This document shows positions 10,794 to 19,433 of a stretch of DNA of 64,000 nt, in pieces (position 1 is the stretch's first letter; every line of letters begins with the position of its first letter). The translations under genes and the position numbers were made by a program. Where the stretch lies: the NCBI GenBank assembly GCA_903994455.1, contig CAJEXI010000008.1, positions 1-64,000 of the forward strand, written 5' to 3'. Below the pieces are notes generated by a model. It was not told the origin of the DNA, made no database searches, and worked only from the letters and a program-made list of their open reading frames with translations. The DNA is from an uncultured Chlorobiaceae bacterium (GTDB lineage Bacteria > Bacteroidota > Chlorobiia > Chlorobiales > Chlorobiaceae).

Positions 10794-12239
10794 ATGCCCC
10801 CGACAAAAAAAGTCCTGCTGGTTTTTCTTCCTTCAGAAAGCGGTGTTGATGGAGCCCGTTCACTCTACAGCGAAAAAGAGATAACCCCTTTTTTCAGATG
10901 GTTCAACCGTTCGCTCAGAACCCTCATCAAACAAAGCCAGTTCGCCATCCCCCCACTTTCGCTCATGATCCTCAGCTCTCTTGAGGTCTCAGGGATTGAG
11001 CAGTCGATTTGCGACATGCGGTTTGAAGAGTTTCCCTGGCAGGAAAAATGGGATCTGGTGGGTATCAGTGTCCAGACCGGAATGGCTAAAAATGCGTTTG
11101 CCCTCGCCGACAAACTTCGTTCAGCAGGCATCCCCGTCGCTCTTGGAGGGGCTCATGTCACGCTCTTTGCTGAATCATGCCGTCCTCATGCCGATGTGCT
11201 TGTGCAGGGAGAAGCTGACGATCTTTGGAAGGAGGTGCTCACCGACCTTGCAGCAGGCAGGCTTCGACCACTCTACCGCTCCGACAGCTTTCCCGATCTC
11301 GGACGCTCAAGACCAGTCAGAAAAGATGCTCTGATCAAAAGCCGATACTTCACCACAAACCTTATCCAAACCGGAAGAGGATGCCAGTACAACTGCGATT
11401 TCTGCAATGTCCATCTCCTCAACGGCCATGCCTTGCGAAGAAGGGCCGTCGCCGACATTGTCAGTGAAGTGTCGCGCTTTCAGCAGGATGACCACAGAAT
11501 ATTCTTTTTTGTTGATGACTCCATCAATGCCGACCCCGCTTACGCTCTCGAACTCTTCCAAAAACTCACTCCGCTGAAGATTCGCTGGTTCGGGCAGGCA
11601 ACCACAACCCTTGGCCAGCAGCAGGAATTGCTTGAAACCTTTGCCAATTCAGGGTGCCAGGCACTTCTTGTGGGTATAGAGAGCATCGAAGCAAAGAGCC
11701 GTAGCGCCCACAAAAAAAACCAGAACAGGGCCGGGGAGCTGGTCAGGGCCATTACCTCCATCAGAGAGGCTGGCATCAGTCTTTACGGAAGCTTCATTTA
11801 CGGCCTTGACGGCGACACCATCGAGACACCGGCAGCAATTCTTGATTTCATCAACGAAACAAAGCTTGACGTGCCGGGCATCAACATCCTGCGACCTACT
11901 CCAGGCACACAGGTTTTTGAGCGGCTCAGAGAGGAGGGCCGACTGCTCTTTGACCCTCTCGACATTACCGCATATCGCTACTCCTTCGGCCAGGAGATGC
12001 TTTACCTGCCAAAAAATATTCCACTCGATGCCTTTATCGAGAGCTACTCGGCGCTTACCCGGCAAGTGTTCAGCATAAAAAATGCCCTGACAAGAGGGAT
12101 GGCTGCTCCAAGAGCAAAAAGCGCTGTCATGTTGTTCAATCTCTTCTATACGCACCTTTACAAGCTCTCCCGCCATGACCTCCGGCAACAGCGAGAAAAG
12201 AGCCCCGCACAAAAAACCATTTTGCCATACGCTGAATAA
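10794..12239 (+). CDS. B12-binding radical SAM protein, BchQ/BchR-like
   Basis: A 481-residue protein. The N-terminal B12-binding-like domain includes VALGGAHVTLFAESCRPHAD and VLVQGEADDLWKEV. The radical SAM motif is GRGCQYNCDFCNVH (CxxxCxxC, near residue 200), and GIESIEAKSRSAHKKNQNR belongs to the core barrel. Size and layout fit the BchQ/BchR enzymes that methylate the C-8 and C-12 side chains of BChl c/d/e. Sequence alone does not separate Q, R and other green-sulfur paralogues, so no symbol is given. It starts 6 bases after the TPR gene. Confidence 0.7.
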   Translation: MPPTKKVLLVFLPSESGVDGARSLYSEKEITPFFRWFNRSLRTLIKQSQFAIPPLSLMILSSLEVSGIEQSICDMRFEEFPWQEKWDLVGISVQTGMAKNAFALADKLRSAGIPVALGGAHVTLFAESCRPHADVLVQGEADDLWKEVLTDLAAGRLRPLYRSDSFPDLGRSRPVRKDALIKSRYFTTNLIQTGRGCQYNCDFCNVHLLNGHALRRRAVADIVSEVSRFQQDDHRIFFFVDDSINADPAYALELFQKLTPLKIRWFGQATTTLGQQQELLETFANSGCQALLVGIESIEAKSRSAHKKNQNRAGELVRAITSIREAGISLYGSFIYGLDGDTIETPAAILDFINETKLDVPGINILRPTPGTQVFERLREEGRLLFDPLDITAYRYSFGQEMLYLPKNIPLDAFIESYSALTRQVFSIKNALTRGMAAPRAKSAVMLFNLFYTHLYKLSRHDLRQQREKSPAQKTILPYAE

Positions 12240-12306
12240 TTTTTAAACTGTCACTCAAGATTTTTCATTTTGACACCCGGCATAACAACCTAAACCTGTA
12301 TCAATA

Positions 12307-12747
12307 ATGACCATGAAGCCTATTCTGCCTTTTTTGAGCGTCGGTCTTCTTTTTCTCGGCGCATGCGGCCTTGAAAAGCCACCTGCCTCACTCAAATTTC
12401 CTGATGACAAGAAAGAAGCGGCGGCACCTGCGCCTGATGCTGCACCTGCCGCCGCTGCACCTGCCGCAAGTGAAGCTCCGGCAGACCCTAAACTGGCAGC
12501 AGGCAAAACAGTGTATGACGCAAGTTGTGCTGGATGTCATGAGGCCAGCATGATGGGTGCGCCGAAACCGGGCGACAAAGCAGCATGGAGCGCTCGTATA
12601 CCACAGGGCCTGGAGGTCATCACAAAAAAATCTCTTGACGGGTTCCAGGGTAAAGTGGGCATGATGCCAGCAAAAGGTGGAAATGCGAGTTTGACCAACG
12701 AACAGGTCAGCAGCGCCGTTGCCTTCATGGTCGACAAATCGAAGTAA
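12307..12747 (+). CDS. Cytochrome c5-like lipoprotein
   Basis: A 146-residue exported monohaem cytochrome. The signal peptide ends in a lipobox (LLFLGAC, Cys near residue 20), so the protein is probably membrane-anchored through lipid. A Pro/Ala linker (about 30-62) separates the anchor from the haem domain. The haem site is CAGCH (near 76) and the distal methionine is in KVGMMPAKGGNASLT. The fold resembles cytochrome c5/c-555 electron carriers. It has its own upstream AT-rich region and a terminator, and may feed photosynthetic electron transport (inference). Confidence 0.88.
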   Translation: MTMKPILPFLSVGLLFLGACGLEKPPASLKFPDDKKEAAAPAPDAAPAAAAPAASEAPADPKLAAGKTVYDASCAGCHEASMMGAPKPGDKAAWSARIPQGLEVITKKSLDGFQGKVGMMPAKGGNASLTNEQVSSAVAFMVDKSK

Positions 12748-12755
12748 AGACGAAA

Positions 12756-12785
12756 GCGGGGAGCTGGAACACTGCAACTCCCCGC
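12756..12785 (+). terminator. Hairpin after the cytochrome c gene
   Basis: Arms GCGGGGAG and CTCCCCGC pair across a 14-base loop, 8 bases after the stop. The T-tract is weak (ATTTCC), so it may be an mRNA 3' end rather than a strong terminator. Confidence 0.6.
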
Positions 12786-12830
12786 ATTTCCTCTCTCAAC
12801 ACACCTCTCACCCCAAAATATTTTACCCTC

Positions 12831-13631
12831 ATGACCCACCTTCACATTGGCTTTGTCGGAACAGGAAGGATTGCCCGCGCCCTTATTGGAGGCCTCAGCA
12901 AAAGAGAAAACATTGGTCTTTCAGGCTTTGACAAGGAGCCTGCTGCGCTCGACTCAATATGCGCCGATTACCCCGTTCAGCCCTGTCAGTCGATTGAAGA
13001 GGTAGCCCGAAAGGCGCAAGTCATCATCCTTGCCGTCAAACCCTACCAGATTGCAGAGGTGCTCGACAAGCTGAAACCATCACTCAATGCCGATCACCTC
13101 ATGATCAGCGTTGCGGCGGGTATCTCGTCGGAGTTTATCAGAAACAATGCAACGGAAGCATTAAAAGTCATCAGAGTTATGCCCAATACTCCGGCGTTCG
13201 TTGGCGAAGGCATGACCGCTCTCTGCCGGGGTAAAATGGCGACTGATGATGATGTCGCCCTTGCCAGTGAGCTCTTCCGCTCAATTGGCAAGGTCATTAT
13301 TCTTGATGAATCACAGATGGATGCAGCAACAGCGCTCTCCGGAAGTGGACCTGCCTATATGTTCTCTATCCTTGACTCGCTGGCCGAAGGGGGAAGACTG
13401 TGCGGCCTTGCTTACGATGAAGCGCTTCTTCTTGCTGCACAAACCATGATCGGGGCGGCAACCATGGCGCTTTCAGGCACAAAAAGTCCTAATGAACTCA
13501 AACGGGAGGTTACGACGCCGGGTGGAACAACAGAAGCGGGCCTGAAGATCATGGATGAAAACAATATCAGACAGATTCTGGTAGAGACCGTTGCGGCCGC
13601 TGCGGCCCGATCCAGAGAACTCATGAAATAA
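12831..13631 (+). CDS. proC: ProC, pyrroline-5-carboxylate reductase
   Basis: A 266-residue NAD(P)H-dependent reductase making proline. The N-terminal dinucleotide motif is GFVGTGRIARALIGGL. The mid-domain VIRVMPNTPAFVGEGMTAL and the C-terminal signature ALSGSGPAYMFSILDSLAEGG with TPGGTTEAGL are all family hallmarks. Length is standard. It lies 5 bases before a BatD-like gene, an apparent operon of unrelated function. Confidence 0.96.
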   Translation: MTHLHIGFVGTGRIARALIGGLSKRENIGLSGFDKEPAALDSICADYPVQPCQSIEEVARKAQVIILAVKPYQIAEVLDKLKPSLNADHLMISVAAGISSEFIRNNATEALKVIRVMPNTPAFVGEGMTALCRGKMATDDDVALASELFRSIGKVIILDESQMDAATALSGSGPAYMFSILDSLAEGGRLCGLAYDEALLLAAQTMIGAATMALSGTKSPNELKREVTTPGGTTEAGLKIMDENNIRQILVETVAAAAARSRELMK

Positions 13632-13636
13632 TCACT

Positions 13637-14980
13637 ATGGCCAAAGGCTTTGCTCTTAACCGGTTCTGCGCTCTCTTCTGGCTTGTCATGGCCCTTGGCG
13701 CTCCAGCAACTGCAGGGGCATCAGGGAATCTGGATAAGCCACTCCTTGTTTCTGCAATAAGCAACACAACCCCTTATGTTGGGCAGGAAATCCTCCTGAC
13801 CTATACGCTCTGTTTCAAGAATGTTGCGCCAAAAATATCTTCAGAAACCAACCCTTCACTGCAGGGTTTATGGGCAAAAGAGAGCGTCCCTGACCACTTT
13901 ATCAAAAGCACTCCAACAACCATTCAGGGAGAAAGCTTCAGAAGCGCCATTGTCAAGCAGTTCAGGGTGGTGCCCATCCAGAGCGGAAGAGTAACGGTTT
14001 CAGGCTACAACATGCAGTGCGCTCTACCACAACAACAGGTGACGACCAATGGAAATGAGCTGCCCGATACCCCTGTAAAAATCACAGCGCCAGCCATTAT
14101 CATCGCTGCCCGCGCTCTTCCTGAACCAGTGCCGGAAGGGTTCTCGGGTGCCGTTGGTGACTTTTCACTGACCGTTCTCACCGATAAACAAAAACTCAGG
14201 GTTGGAGAACCCCTGTCCGTGAAACTCACGCTCACAGGAACAGGCAGCCTGCTGACGCTTGAACTTCCCATGGTTCACCTCCCCGAAAGTTTCCGGCAAA
14301 ACCCTCCCGAAAGAACGACAACCCTCAACAAAGAGTCCGCGCTCAGCTCAGGCTCTATAACCTCTACCACTCTTGCCTGGCCTCAATCTGAAGGCGATTT
14401 TCAGATTCCGTCACTGCGTCTGGTGGTTTTTAATCCTCTGAGCAGGCAATTCAGCACCCTTCTTTCAAAACCGTTTGCCATAACAGTAACCGGGGCGATG
14501 CAGGGTGCAATGGCAAACGAAAAAGAGCCCTCTGACACCACTCAGGAAAAAACGAGTCTCTTCTCCCCGCTGCTCACCACGGCTGCAATCATCATCCTCT
14601 TGCTGCTCTTTGGCATTGCCTTGGCAAGAGCAAGAAAAAAACGTCTTCAAAAGAGAGCCATAGCACAACGTGACTCCGCAGAAAAGGTCCGGCCTGATAG
14701 TGGCAGCTCTGCCGGAACAATGAAGCAGCAGCTTTTCACCGTGCTGGAAGAGACGGGAATAAAAAGCCCGGGATGTTTGACACGCAAAGAGCTGAAACAG
14801 GCTCTGCTGGAGATCACCATTACCGATGAAACCCGAAAAGAGCTCCCGATGGTGCTTGACGCTTTAGACATGATCATCTACTGCCCCGCCGGAAAAAAAG
14901 AGGCCGAAATCCCGGAATCGGTTCCCGCAAGAGTTTCGGTTCTGCTGCATGACCTGAAAAAAGCGGGAGGGGCTCGCTGA
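13637..14980 (+). CDS. BatD-like membrane protein
   Basis: A 447-residue protein. It has a signal peptide (residues 1-29) and tandem beta-sandwich regions beginning LLVSAISNTTPYVGQEILLT, the oxygen-tolerance/BatD domain. A single membrane helix (about 313-330: LLTTAAIIILLLLFGIALA) precedes a basic cytoplasmic tail. The family works with MoxR ATPase and VWA partners. The locus is split here: MoxR/DUF58 lie at 4-6 kb on the other strand and a TPR protein at 10.1 kb. Confidence 0.8.
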   Translation: MAKGFALNRFCALFWLVMALGAPATAGASGNLDKPLLVSAISNTTPYVGQEILLTYTLCFKNVAPKISSETNPSLQGLWAKESVPDHFIKSTPTTIQGESFRSAIVKQFRVVPIQSGRVTVSGYNMQCALPQQQVTTNGNELPDTPVKITAPAIIIAARALPEPVPEGFSGAVGDFSLTVLTDKQKLRVGEPLSVKLTLTGTGSLLTLELPMVHLPESFRQNPPERTTTLNKESALSSGSITSTTLAWPQSEGDFQIPSLRLVVFNPLSRQFSTLLSKPFAITVTGAMQGAMANEKEPSDTTQEKTSLFSPLLTTAAIIILLLLFGIALARARKKRLQKRAIAQRDSAEKVRPDSGSSAGTMKQQLFTVLEETGIKSPGCLTRKELKQALLEITITDETRKELPMVLDALDMIIYCPAGKKEAEIPESVPARVSVLLHDLKKAGGAR

Positions 14981-15048
14981 AAAAAGCAAAAGCCTATTTC
15001 ATGATCTTTCGAAACCACAAGTTCACGCTCCCACTCAGCGACGTTCGC

Positions 15049-15351
15049 TTATGGATTGCGTTTTCCGGAAGAGACACGGGGGCCCTTTGAAAAAGTCTTC
15101 TTTTTCGGCTTTCTTTTCTGCGGCTTGTTTCCGTCCACATTTTTAGCAGCCGCATGCACACCACCACTTACACTGAAGTAGTCGGAGGGGCTTTTGGTTC
15201 TGCTTTTGTTAAACCTGTTTTTACGATACTTTTTTTCAAGGTCAGCATAAGGGCTGGGCGGGTCTGGAGAGGTATTGTGATTATTAAAATTCGGTTCGTC
15301 AATGACCTCAACATCATCCAACACCACGTCGGGATGAACTTTAGTAAGCAA
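15049..15351 (-). CDS. Possible small basic protein, unrecognised
   Basis: A 100-codon frame with an acidic N-terminus (VVLDDVEVIDEPNFNN) and a Lys/Arg-rich tail (KRKPKKKTFSKGPRVSSGKR). The only start is a TTG with no ribosome site. It could be a disordered small protein or chance; nothing else fills this interval. Confidence 0.3.
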   Translation of the reverse strand: MLTKVHPDVVLDDVEVIDEPNFNNHNTSPDPPSPYADLEKKYRKNRFNKSRTKSPSDYFSVSGGVHAAAKNVDGNKPQKRKPKKKTFSKGPRVSSGKRNP

Positions 15352-15563
15352 GTTATTTCAATTTATGTTCAACAAATCAAGAGCACTCTTTTTACTCCGT
15401 GATTATTTTCTGAAGGGAGTTCAATTTACCATTTTACAATCAAAATCCAAGCAATACCGTAACTCTCTGCTTGTAAAAACCTGTGGATAGCGTTTTAGCA
15501 TTGCTTGTTGTCGGTATAAGTCGTAAATTCTCAATTATTTCACAAAAACAGGAGATTGACAAC

Positions 15564-15734
15564 ATGGATATTCGCAGATGGATTCTGGCCTTTATTCTTC
15601 CCCCTGCCGCCGTAACGAACAAAGAAGCAGGCACCATTATGCTGACCGGGCTTCTGACGCTTCTCGGCTGGTTGCCCGGTGTCGCTCTTGCCGTTTTCAT
15701 GATGCTTCAGGAAAAACGCCAGGCAAGCGCCTGA
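15564..15734 (+). CDS. YqaE/Pmp3-family small membrane protein
   Basis: A 56-residue protein starting MDIRRWILAFILPPAAV with two membrane helices and a short charged C-terminus (MMLQEKRQASA), the UPF0057/Pmp3 layout. The frame opens upstream at 15483, but ATG 15564 has AGGAG ten bases before it. Family members are linked to membrane potential and salt stress. Confidence 0.8.
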   Translation: MDIRRWILAFILPPAAVTNKEAGTIMLTGLLTLLGWLPGVALAVFMMLQEKRQASA

Positions 15735-15759
15735 CACTCTCCCTGATAGCTTCTGGTTT

Positions 15760-15797
15760 GCCAAAGCCTTCCCGGTTCTTTCCAGGCCGGCTTTGGC
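15760..15797. terminator. Bidirectional hairpin between yqaE-like gene and leuA
   Basis: Perfect 9-base arms GCCAAAGCC and GGCTTTGGC enclose a 20-base loop between two convergent genes. Confidence 0.65.
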
Positions 15798-15816
15798 TGA
15801 GCGTTTGAGCCTGCGG

Positions 15817-17493
15817 TTACGGAAGCCTGTTCAGGGCGCTGACCGTCGCCTTGATTGATGCAAGGCTGATATTCGAATCAATCCCTGCGCCATAGGAGAG
15901 ACTGCCATCGGCACAAACAATCTTGATGTACGCAACCGCCAAGGCTCCGGCACTGCGCCCGATAGCATGCTCTGCGTACTCGTCAACACTGAAATCCAGT
16001 CCACTTGCCCTGATATATCCCTTGACAAAGGCATCAAGAGGGCCATTTCCCTGAGCCTCAAAGCTGAACTCCCGCTCTTTGGTCTGCACCACACAACTGA
16101 TGGTGGTATCCTCTTCATCCAGACGACGCGGCTCCTCATCATCCCAGGTGATATGGCACTTTTTGAGCGTAACCGGTTCCCTGAGTTTCACATACTCCGC
16201 ATGAAACAGTTCATGAATCTGATCCGGCGTCAACTCAGCGCCTGTGGTATCGGCAACGCCCTGCACCGCCTCGGCAAAATCAGGCTGCATCCATTTCGGA
16301 ATCTGAATACCGTAATCCTTCTCAAGCACGTACGCCACGCCTCCCTTGCCAGACTGACTGTTGATACGCACAATGGCTTCATAGGTACAGCCAACATCCT
16401 GAGGATCAATAGGCAAATAGGGAACTGCCCATAAGCCACCCGGAGATGATGGTTGCGCTTTCATCCCTTTGCTGATAGCATCCTGGTGCGAACCGGAAAA
16501 CGCCGTATAGACAAGGTCGCCGGAATAAGGCTGGCGGGCATGAATATCCATACGGGTACAACGCCTGTAGACCTCGCGAATACGGGGCAAATCAGAAAAA
16601 TCAAGTTCAGGATCAACTCCCTGGGTAAAGAGATTCAGCGCCATGGTGATAATATCCATGTTGCCACATCGCTCGCCATTGCCAAACAAAGCGCCTTCAA
16701 CACGGTCAGCACCCGCCATCAGGGCCAATTCGGCAGTCGCTACGGCAGTGCCTCGATCGTTATGGGCATGAACACTGATCAGGACAGCATCTCTCGCCTT
16801 GAGGTTGCGGCAAAACCACTCAATCCTGTCGGCATAAATATTGGGTTGCGACATCTCGACCGTCGAGGGAAGGTTCAGGATAATCTTGTCATCGGCAGAA
16901 GCACCCCAGGTATCCATGACCGCATGACAGACATCCAGCGCATAATCAAGCTCCGTGCCGGTAAAACTTTCAGGGCTGTACTCGAGGCGAATACCAGGGT
17001 TGCCCGATTCATCCTTCAGACGACGAACCAGCGCCGTTCCCTCAATGGCGATGGCCTTGATCTCCTCCCGGTTTTTGCGAAAGACCACATCGCGCTGCAG
17101 GGTCGATGTGGAGTTGTAAAGATGCACGATGGCATGTTTTGCACCTTTGATGGCATCGAAAGTTTTACGAATCAGATGTTCCCGCGCCTGGGTCAACACC
17201 TGGATGGTGACATCATCAGGAATCAGGTTGCCATCAATCAGTCGGCGGGCAAAGGCATACTCCGTTGCCGATGCTGAAGGAAAGCCAACTTCTATCTCCT
17301 TGAAACCAATGGAGACAAGAAGCTGAAACATGGCGACCTTTTCATCCACACTCATCGGCACGGGAAGTGCCTGGTTGCCATCCCGAAGATCAACACTGCT
17401 CCATATCGGGGCTTTGGTGATGGTCTTGTCTGGCCAACTTCTATCGGCAAGAGCAACCTGTGGATATGGTGCATATTTTTTATAATTCATCAT
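15817..17493 (-). CDS. leuA: LeuA, 2-isopropylmalate synthase
   Basis: A 558-residue enzyme that condenses acetyl-CoA and 2-oxoisovalerate, the first step of leucine synthesis. The N-terminal catalytic barrel starts WSSVDLRDGNQAL and has metal ligands in ISVHAHNDRGTAVA and the GNGERCGNMD motif. The C-terminal LeuA dimer/allosteric domain (about 430-555) ends in SNISLASIKATVSALNRL. It is of the long actinobacterial-like subtype. The frame runs open to 17769. GGAG lies 2 bases before ATG 17499 and 8 before ATG 17493, so 17493 is preferred. A leucine leader peptide and hairpin precede it. Confidence 0.92.
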   Translation of the reverse strand: MMNYKKYAPYPQVALADRSWPDKTITKAPIWSSVDLRDGNQALPVPMSVDEKVAMFQLLVSIGFKEIEVGFPSASATEYAFARRLIDGNLIPDDVTIQVLTQAREHLIRKTFDAIKGAKHAIVHLYNSTSTLQRDVVFRKNREEIKAIAIEGTALVRRLKDESGNPGIRLEYSPESFTGTELDYALDVCHAVMDTWGASADDKIILNLPSTVEMSQPNIYADRIEWFCRNLKARDAVLISVHAHNDRGTAVATAELALMAGADRVEGALFGNGERCGNMDIITMALNLFTQGVDPELDFSDLPRIREVYRRCTRMDIHARQPYSGDLVYTAFSGSHQDAISKGMKAQPSSPGGLWAVPYLPIDPQDVGCTYEAIVRINSQSGKGGVAYVLEKDYGIQIPKWMQPDFAEAVQGVADTTGAELTPDQIHELFHAEYVKLREPVTLKKCHITWDDEEPRRLDEEDTTISCVVQTKEREFSFEAQGNGPLDAFVKGYIRASGLDFSVDEYAEHAIGRSAGALAVAYIKIVCADGSLSYGAGIDSNISLASIKATVSALNRLP

Positions 17494-17540
17494 GGTCATC
17501 GCTCCCTTTTCTTCTTTTATGAATGGATACAGAAACGGAT

Positions 17541-17573
17541 AAAGCCACCAATCCTGGAGGGACTGGTGGCTTT
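17541..17573 (-). promoter_or_regulatory. Attenuator hairpin of leuA
   Basis: The 10-base perfect arms AAAGCCACCA and TGGTGGCTTT enclose a 13-base loop. They sit between the leader-peptide stop and the leuA start. The run after the stem is TTTATCCGTTT, a moderate U-tract. Placement fits the terminator of a translation-coupled attenuator. Confidence 0.65.
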
Positions 17574-17603
17574 CACAATGTTCTCTCTGACGACGAAAAC
17601 GAA

Positions 17604-17690
17604 CTAAAAACCGCCACCCCCACGAACGCCAATACCCGCCAGCAGCAGGCTCAGAATAGGCAGAAGGTCGTTTGTGTTCGTTATACGCAT
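17604..17690 (-). CDS. Leucine leader peptide of leuA
   Basis: A 28-codon frame from ATG to TAG reads MRITNTND then LLPILSLLLAGIGV and a Gly-rich end. Six of its codons are leucine and three isoleucine, with three consecutive CTG codons. It lies about 110 bases upstream of leuA and just before a hairpin. Ribosome stalling at the Leu codons under leucine shortage would favour an antiterminator. The role is inferred from position and composition. Confidence 0.7.
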   Translation of the reverse strand: MRITNTNDLLPILSLLLAGIGVRGGGGF

Positions 17691-18034
17691 GGTTATCACC
17701 ACAATAATCAAAAGATGAACTGAATATCTTCTTACTTCCTGAAGATAAAAAAATTACCACTGCCTGCAAATTTCACCTGAATATTTCATACACCTCCCAT
17801 TGTCCAGCCGGCATCTGCTCATGGTGCTGGTTTCGATAGCCAGCGAAGCCTGAAGAGTACGAATTTGGTTGCTTCGCCTGAGCTGCGGAGTCAGGCGGCG
17901 TTCATCAGAAGCAGACCGGCGGGTAACGAGTTCAACAATCTTTGCAACCTGCTGAACCATCGGCGGTGTCATGGGACAAGGTGGTTCATAGCCTATGCCT
18001 GGGTCTCCTCAAGAGGGTTTTCGGGTGCTGAGCA

Positions 18035-18222
18035 TTTCAAAAATCGGCCGCCACGGGGCGGCCTTTTCTGTGGTTCGTGCACACCTGCCCGGTTGAGGTG
18101 TGCGGCAGTTCGTCCCTCACAGCCGCTCTCCTCACCCTTGTTTTTGCTCCGCGTTAGCTCAAGAGTAAAGCCGGAATAAACTGCCACTTGAACTACGGGA
18201 CGAACACCAGGCGGAAGCCAAC
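18035..18222. repeat. 188-bp block identical in both DGR target loci, with stem-loops
   Basis: Every base is the same as at 24589-24776. On the coding strand it holds the last 10 codons of the lipoprotein, then a stem-loop with arms GCACACCT and AGGTGTGC, then a GC-rich terminator hairpin (GGCCGCC / GGGCGGCC with T-runs on both sides). A hairpin just downstream of the variable region is a standard part of DGR target sites. Confidence 0.8.
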
Positions 18223-19212
18223 ATCGCTGTCGCGGGGGCCAGGGGTATCGAGGTTGCGATAAGCCGACCGGCAGTAATCGGCGTTGATGTGCCAGCTCCC
18301 GCCGCGAAGAACGCGGTACGAACCATTTACTGGTCCCGCTGGATTTTCGACTGTGCCTCGCGCATTACATTCATCATAGTACCTCCCTCCAAGCCAGTCA
18401 CTGCACCACTCTGCAACATTACCGTGCATGTTATACAAGCCCCACGCATTCGGTGCAAAACTGTTCACCGGTACTGTATTCTCGCGGAACTCCCCTGGAG
18501 GATTATTGCTGTATGGATAGTTGCCATCATAGTTCGCCTGAGCTGTCGTAAGGTTCTCGCCTGTATTGAACGGCGTTCTCGTCCCTGCCCTGCACGCATA
18601 CTCCCACTCCGCCTCCGTTGGCAATCGAAACTTTTTTCCCGTTTGCCCCGTCATCCATACACAATATGATACCGCATCATTCCAGCTTACATGCAAAACA
18701 GGATCGTTATTCTCGCTCTCAGAACGCAACTCGCCCCTTACTCCATGACGCCAGTTTATCCCTTCACCCTTTTTCACTTCATTTCCTGACCAAATAATGC
18801 TAAAACCTCCTTTTTCAGCATCTGTCTGATAACCCGTGGCTTCTACAAAGCGCCTGAACTCCTCAACTGTCACTTCATATTTGCTCATCCAAAAGTCACT
18901 TACCTTCACCTCATGCTTTGTCTCACTGTAGTCTATACCGAATAATCGCAGATAGGCATCCATGGCTTCTGTTCTGCCAACTTCTCCCTCCGGGCTCCCC
19001 ATCGTAAACTCTCCGCCGCGTATCAGAACAAAGTTCTCTGGTACAAACGGCTCTTTATTCGATCCGGTACAGGCGCAGAGAAGACAAAACTGCACGAACA
19101 TCACTACCAGAAGACCGCCAACTCTCAACAGCCGGTTTCCTCCTCTGCCCTGCTCATACGCTGCTTGGCCCTTCAACGAACAAAAACAGTTTCCAATTGT
19201 TATGGCCTTCAT
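18193..19212 (-). CDS. FGE-sulfatase-fold lipoprotein, DGR target protein 1
   Basis: A 339-residue surface lipoprotein. The signal peptide ends in a lipobox (FCLLCAC, Cys near 48). The formylglycine-generating-enzyme/C-type-lectin fold follows: LIRGGEFTMGSPEGEVGR, PVLHVSWNDAVSYCVWM, LPTEAEWEYACRAGTR and GLYNMHGNVAEWCSDW. The C-terminal segment after RVLRGGSW is the variable region of a diversity-generating retroelement, ending NVGFRL-type (DVGFRLVFVP). Such proteins are ligand-binding scaffolds rather than sulfatase activators. No reverse transcriptase is nearby. The gene has its paralogue exactly 6554 bases downstream. Confidence 0.85.
   Translation of the reverse strand: MKAITIGNCFCSLKGQAAYEQGRGGNRLLRVGGLLVVMFVQFCLLCACTGSNKEPFVPENFVLIRGGEFTMGSPEGEVGRTEAMDAYLRLFGIDYSETKHEVKVSDFWMSKYEVTVEEFRRFVEATGYQTDAEKGGFSIIWSGNEVKKGEGINWRHGVRGELRSESENNDPVLHVSWNDAVSYCVWMTGQTGKKFRLPTEAEWEYACRAGTRTPFNTGENLTTAQANYDGNYPYSNNPPGEFRENTVPVNSFAPNAWGLYNMHGNVAEWCSDWLGGRYYDECNARGTVENPAGPVNGSYRVLRGGSWHINADYCRSAYRNLDTPGPRDSDVGFRLVFVP
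18223..18318 (-). other. DGR variable region 1
   Basis: Compared codon by codon with 24777-24872 there are 16 base differences, all changing the amino acid and none in the constant codons such as TACTGCCGGTCGGCTTATCGC (split by variable codons on each side). In 11 of 16 one copy has adenine. The variable codons (CAC ATC; AAC CTC GAT; CCC, GAC, GAT) are those expected from AAY template codons after adenine-specific mutagenesis. Confidence 0.8.
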
Positions 19213-19433
19213 CTTCTCCCTCCTTTTTGCTGTTTATAAAAAAAAGATGTTCTCGCGCAATTTACCCTGTATGCCACTGTTGGACAAGTTTTTTCGGGTC
19301 CCTTTTTTGCACATCCTGCACTGGATTACAACAAGTCAAGATAGCAAGCCCCCGGTCATTCTTCAAAAACACACCGGATGTTCTGTCTCATTCCCGGCAC
19401 CCTCTTCTCCGATTGAGTCCATTTGACGGTTTG

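Larger units (their letters stand above)
17740..19420. repeat. Long direct repeat, copy 1 (DGR target unit with flanks)
   Basis: This 1.7-kb unit recurs at 24318-25955 in the same orientation. It includes the lipoprotein gene, a 3' flank with GC-rich stem-loops and a 5' flank (ATTTACCCTGTATGCCACTG, then AGATAGCAAGCCCCCGG). The outermost 3' part (17740-18030) is only loosely similar between copies and contains no convincing gene. The two units enclose five accessory genes. Confidence 0.75.

Noticed and set aside
12255-12506. Ala-rich minus-strand frame
   Set aside because: Shadow of the Pro/Ala linker of the cytochrome c gene.
17523-17723. Plus-strand frame opposite the leuA leader
   Set aside because: It is the complement of the leader/attenuator and has no family features.
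17494-17769. N-terminal extension of the leuA frame
   Set aside because: It runs through the attenuator and leader; family start and ribosome site are at 17493-17499.
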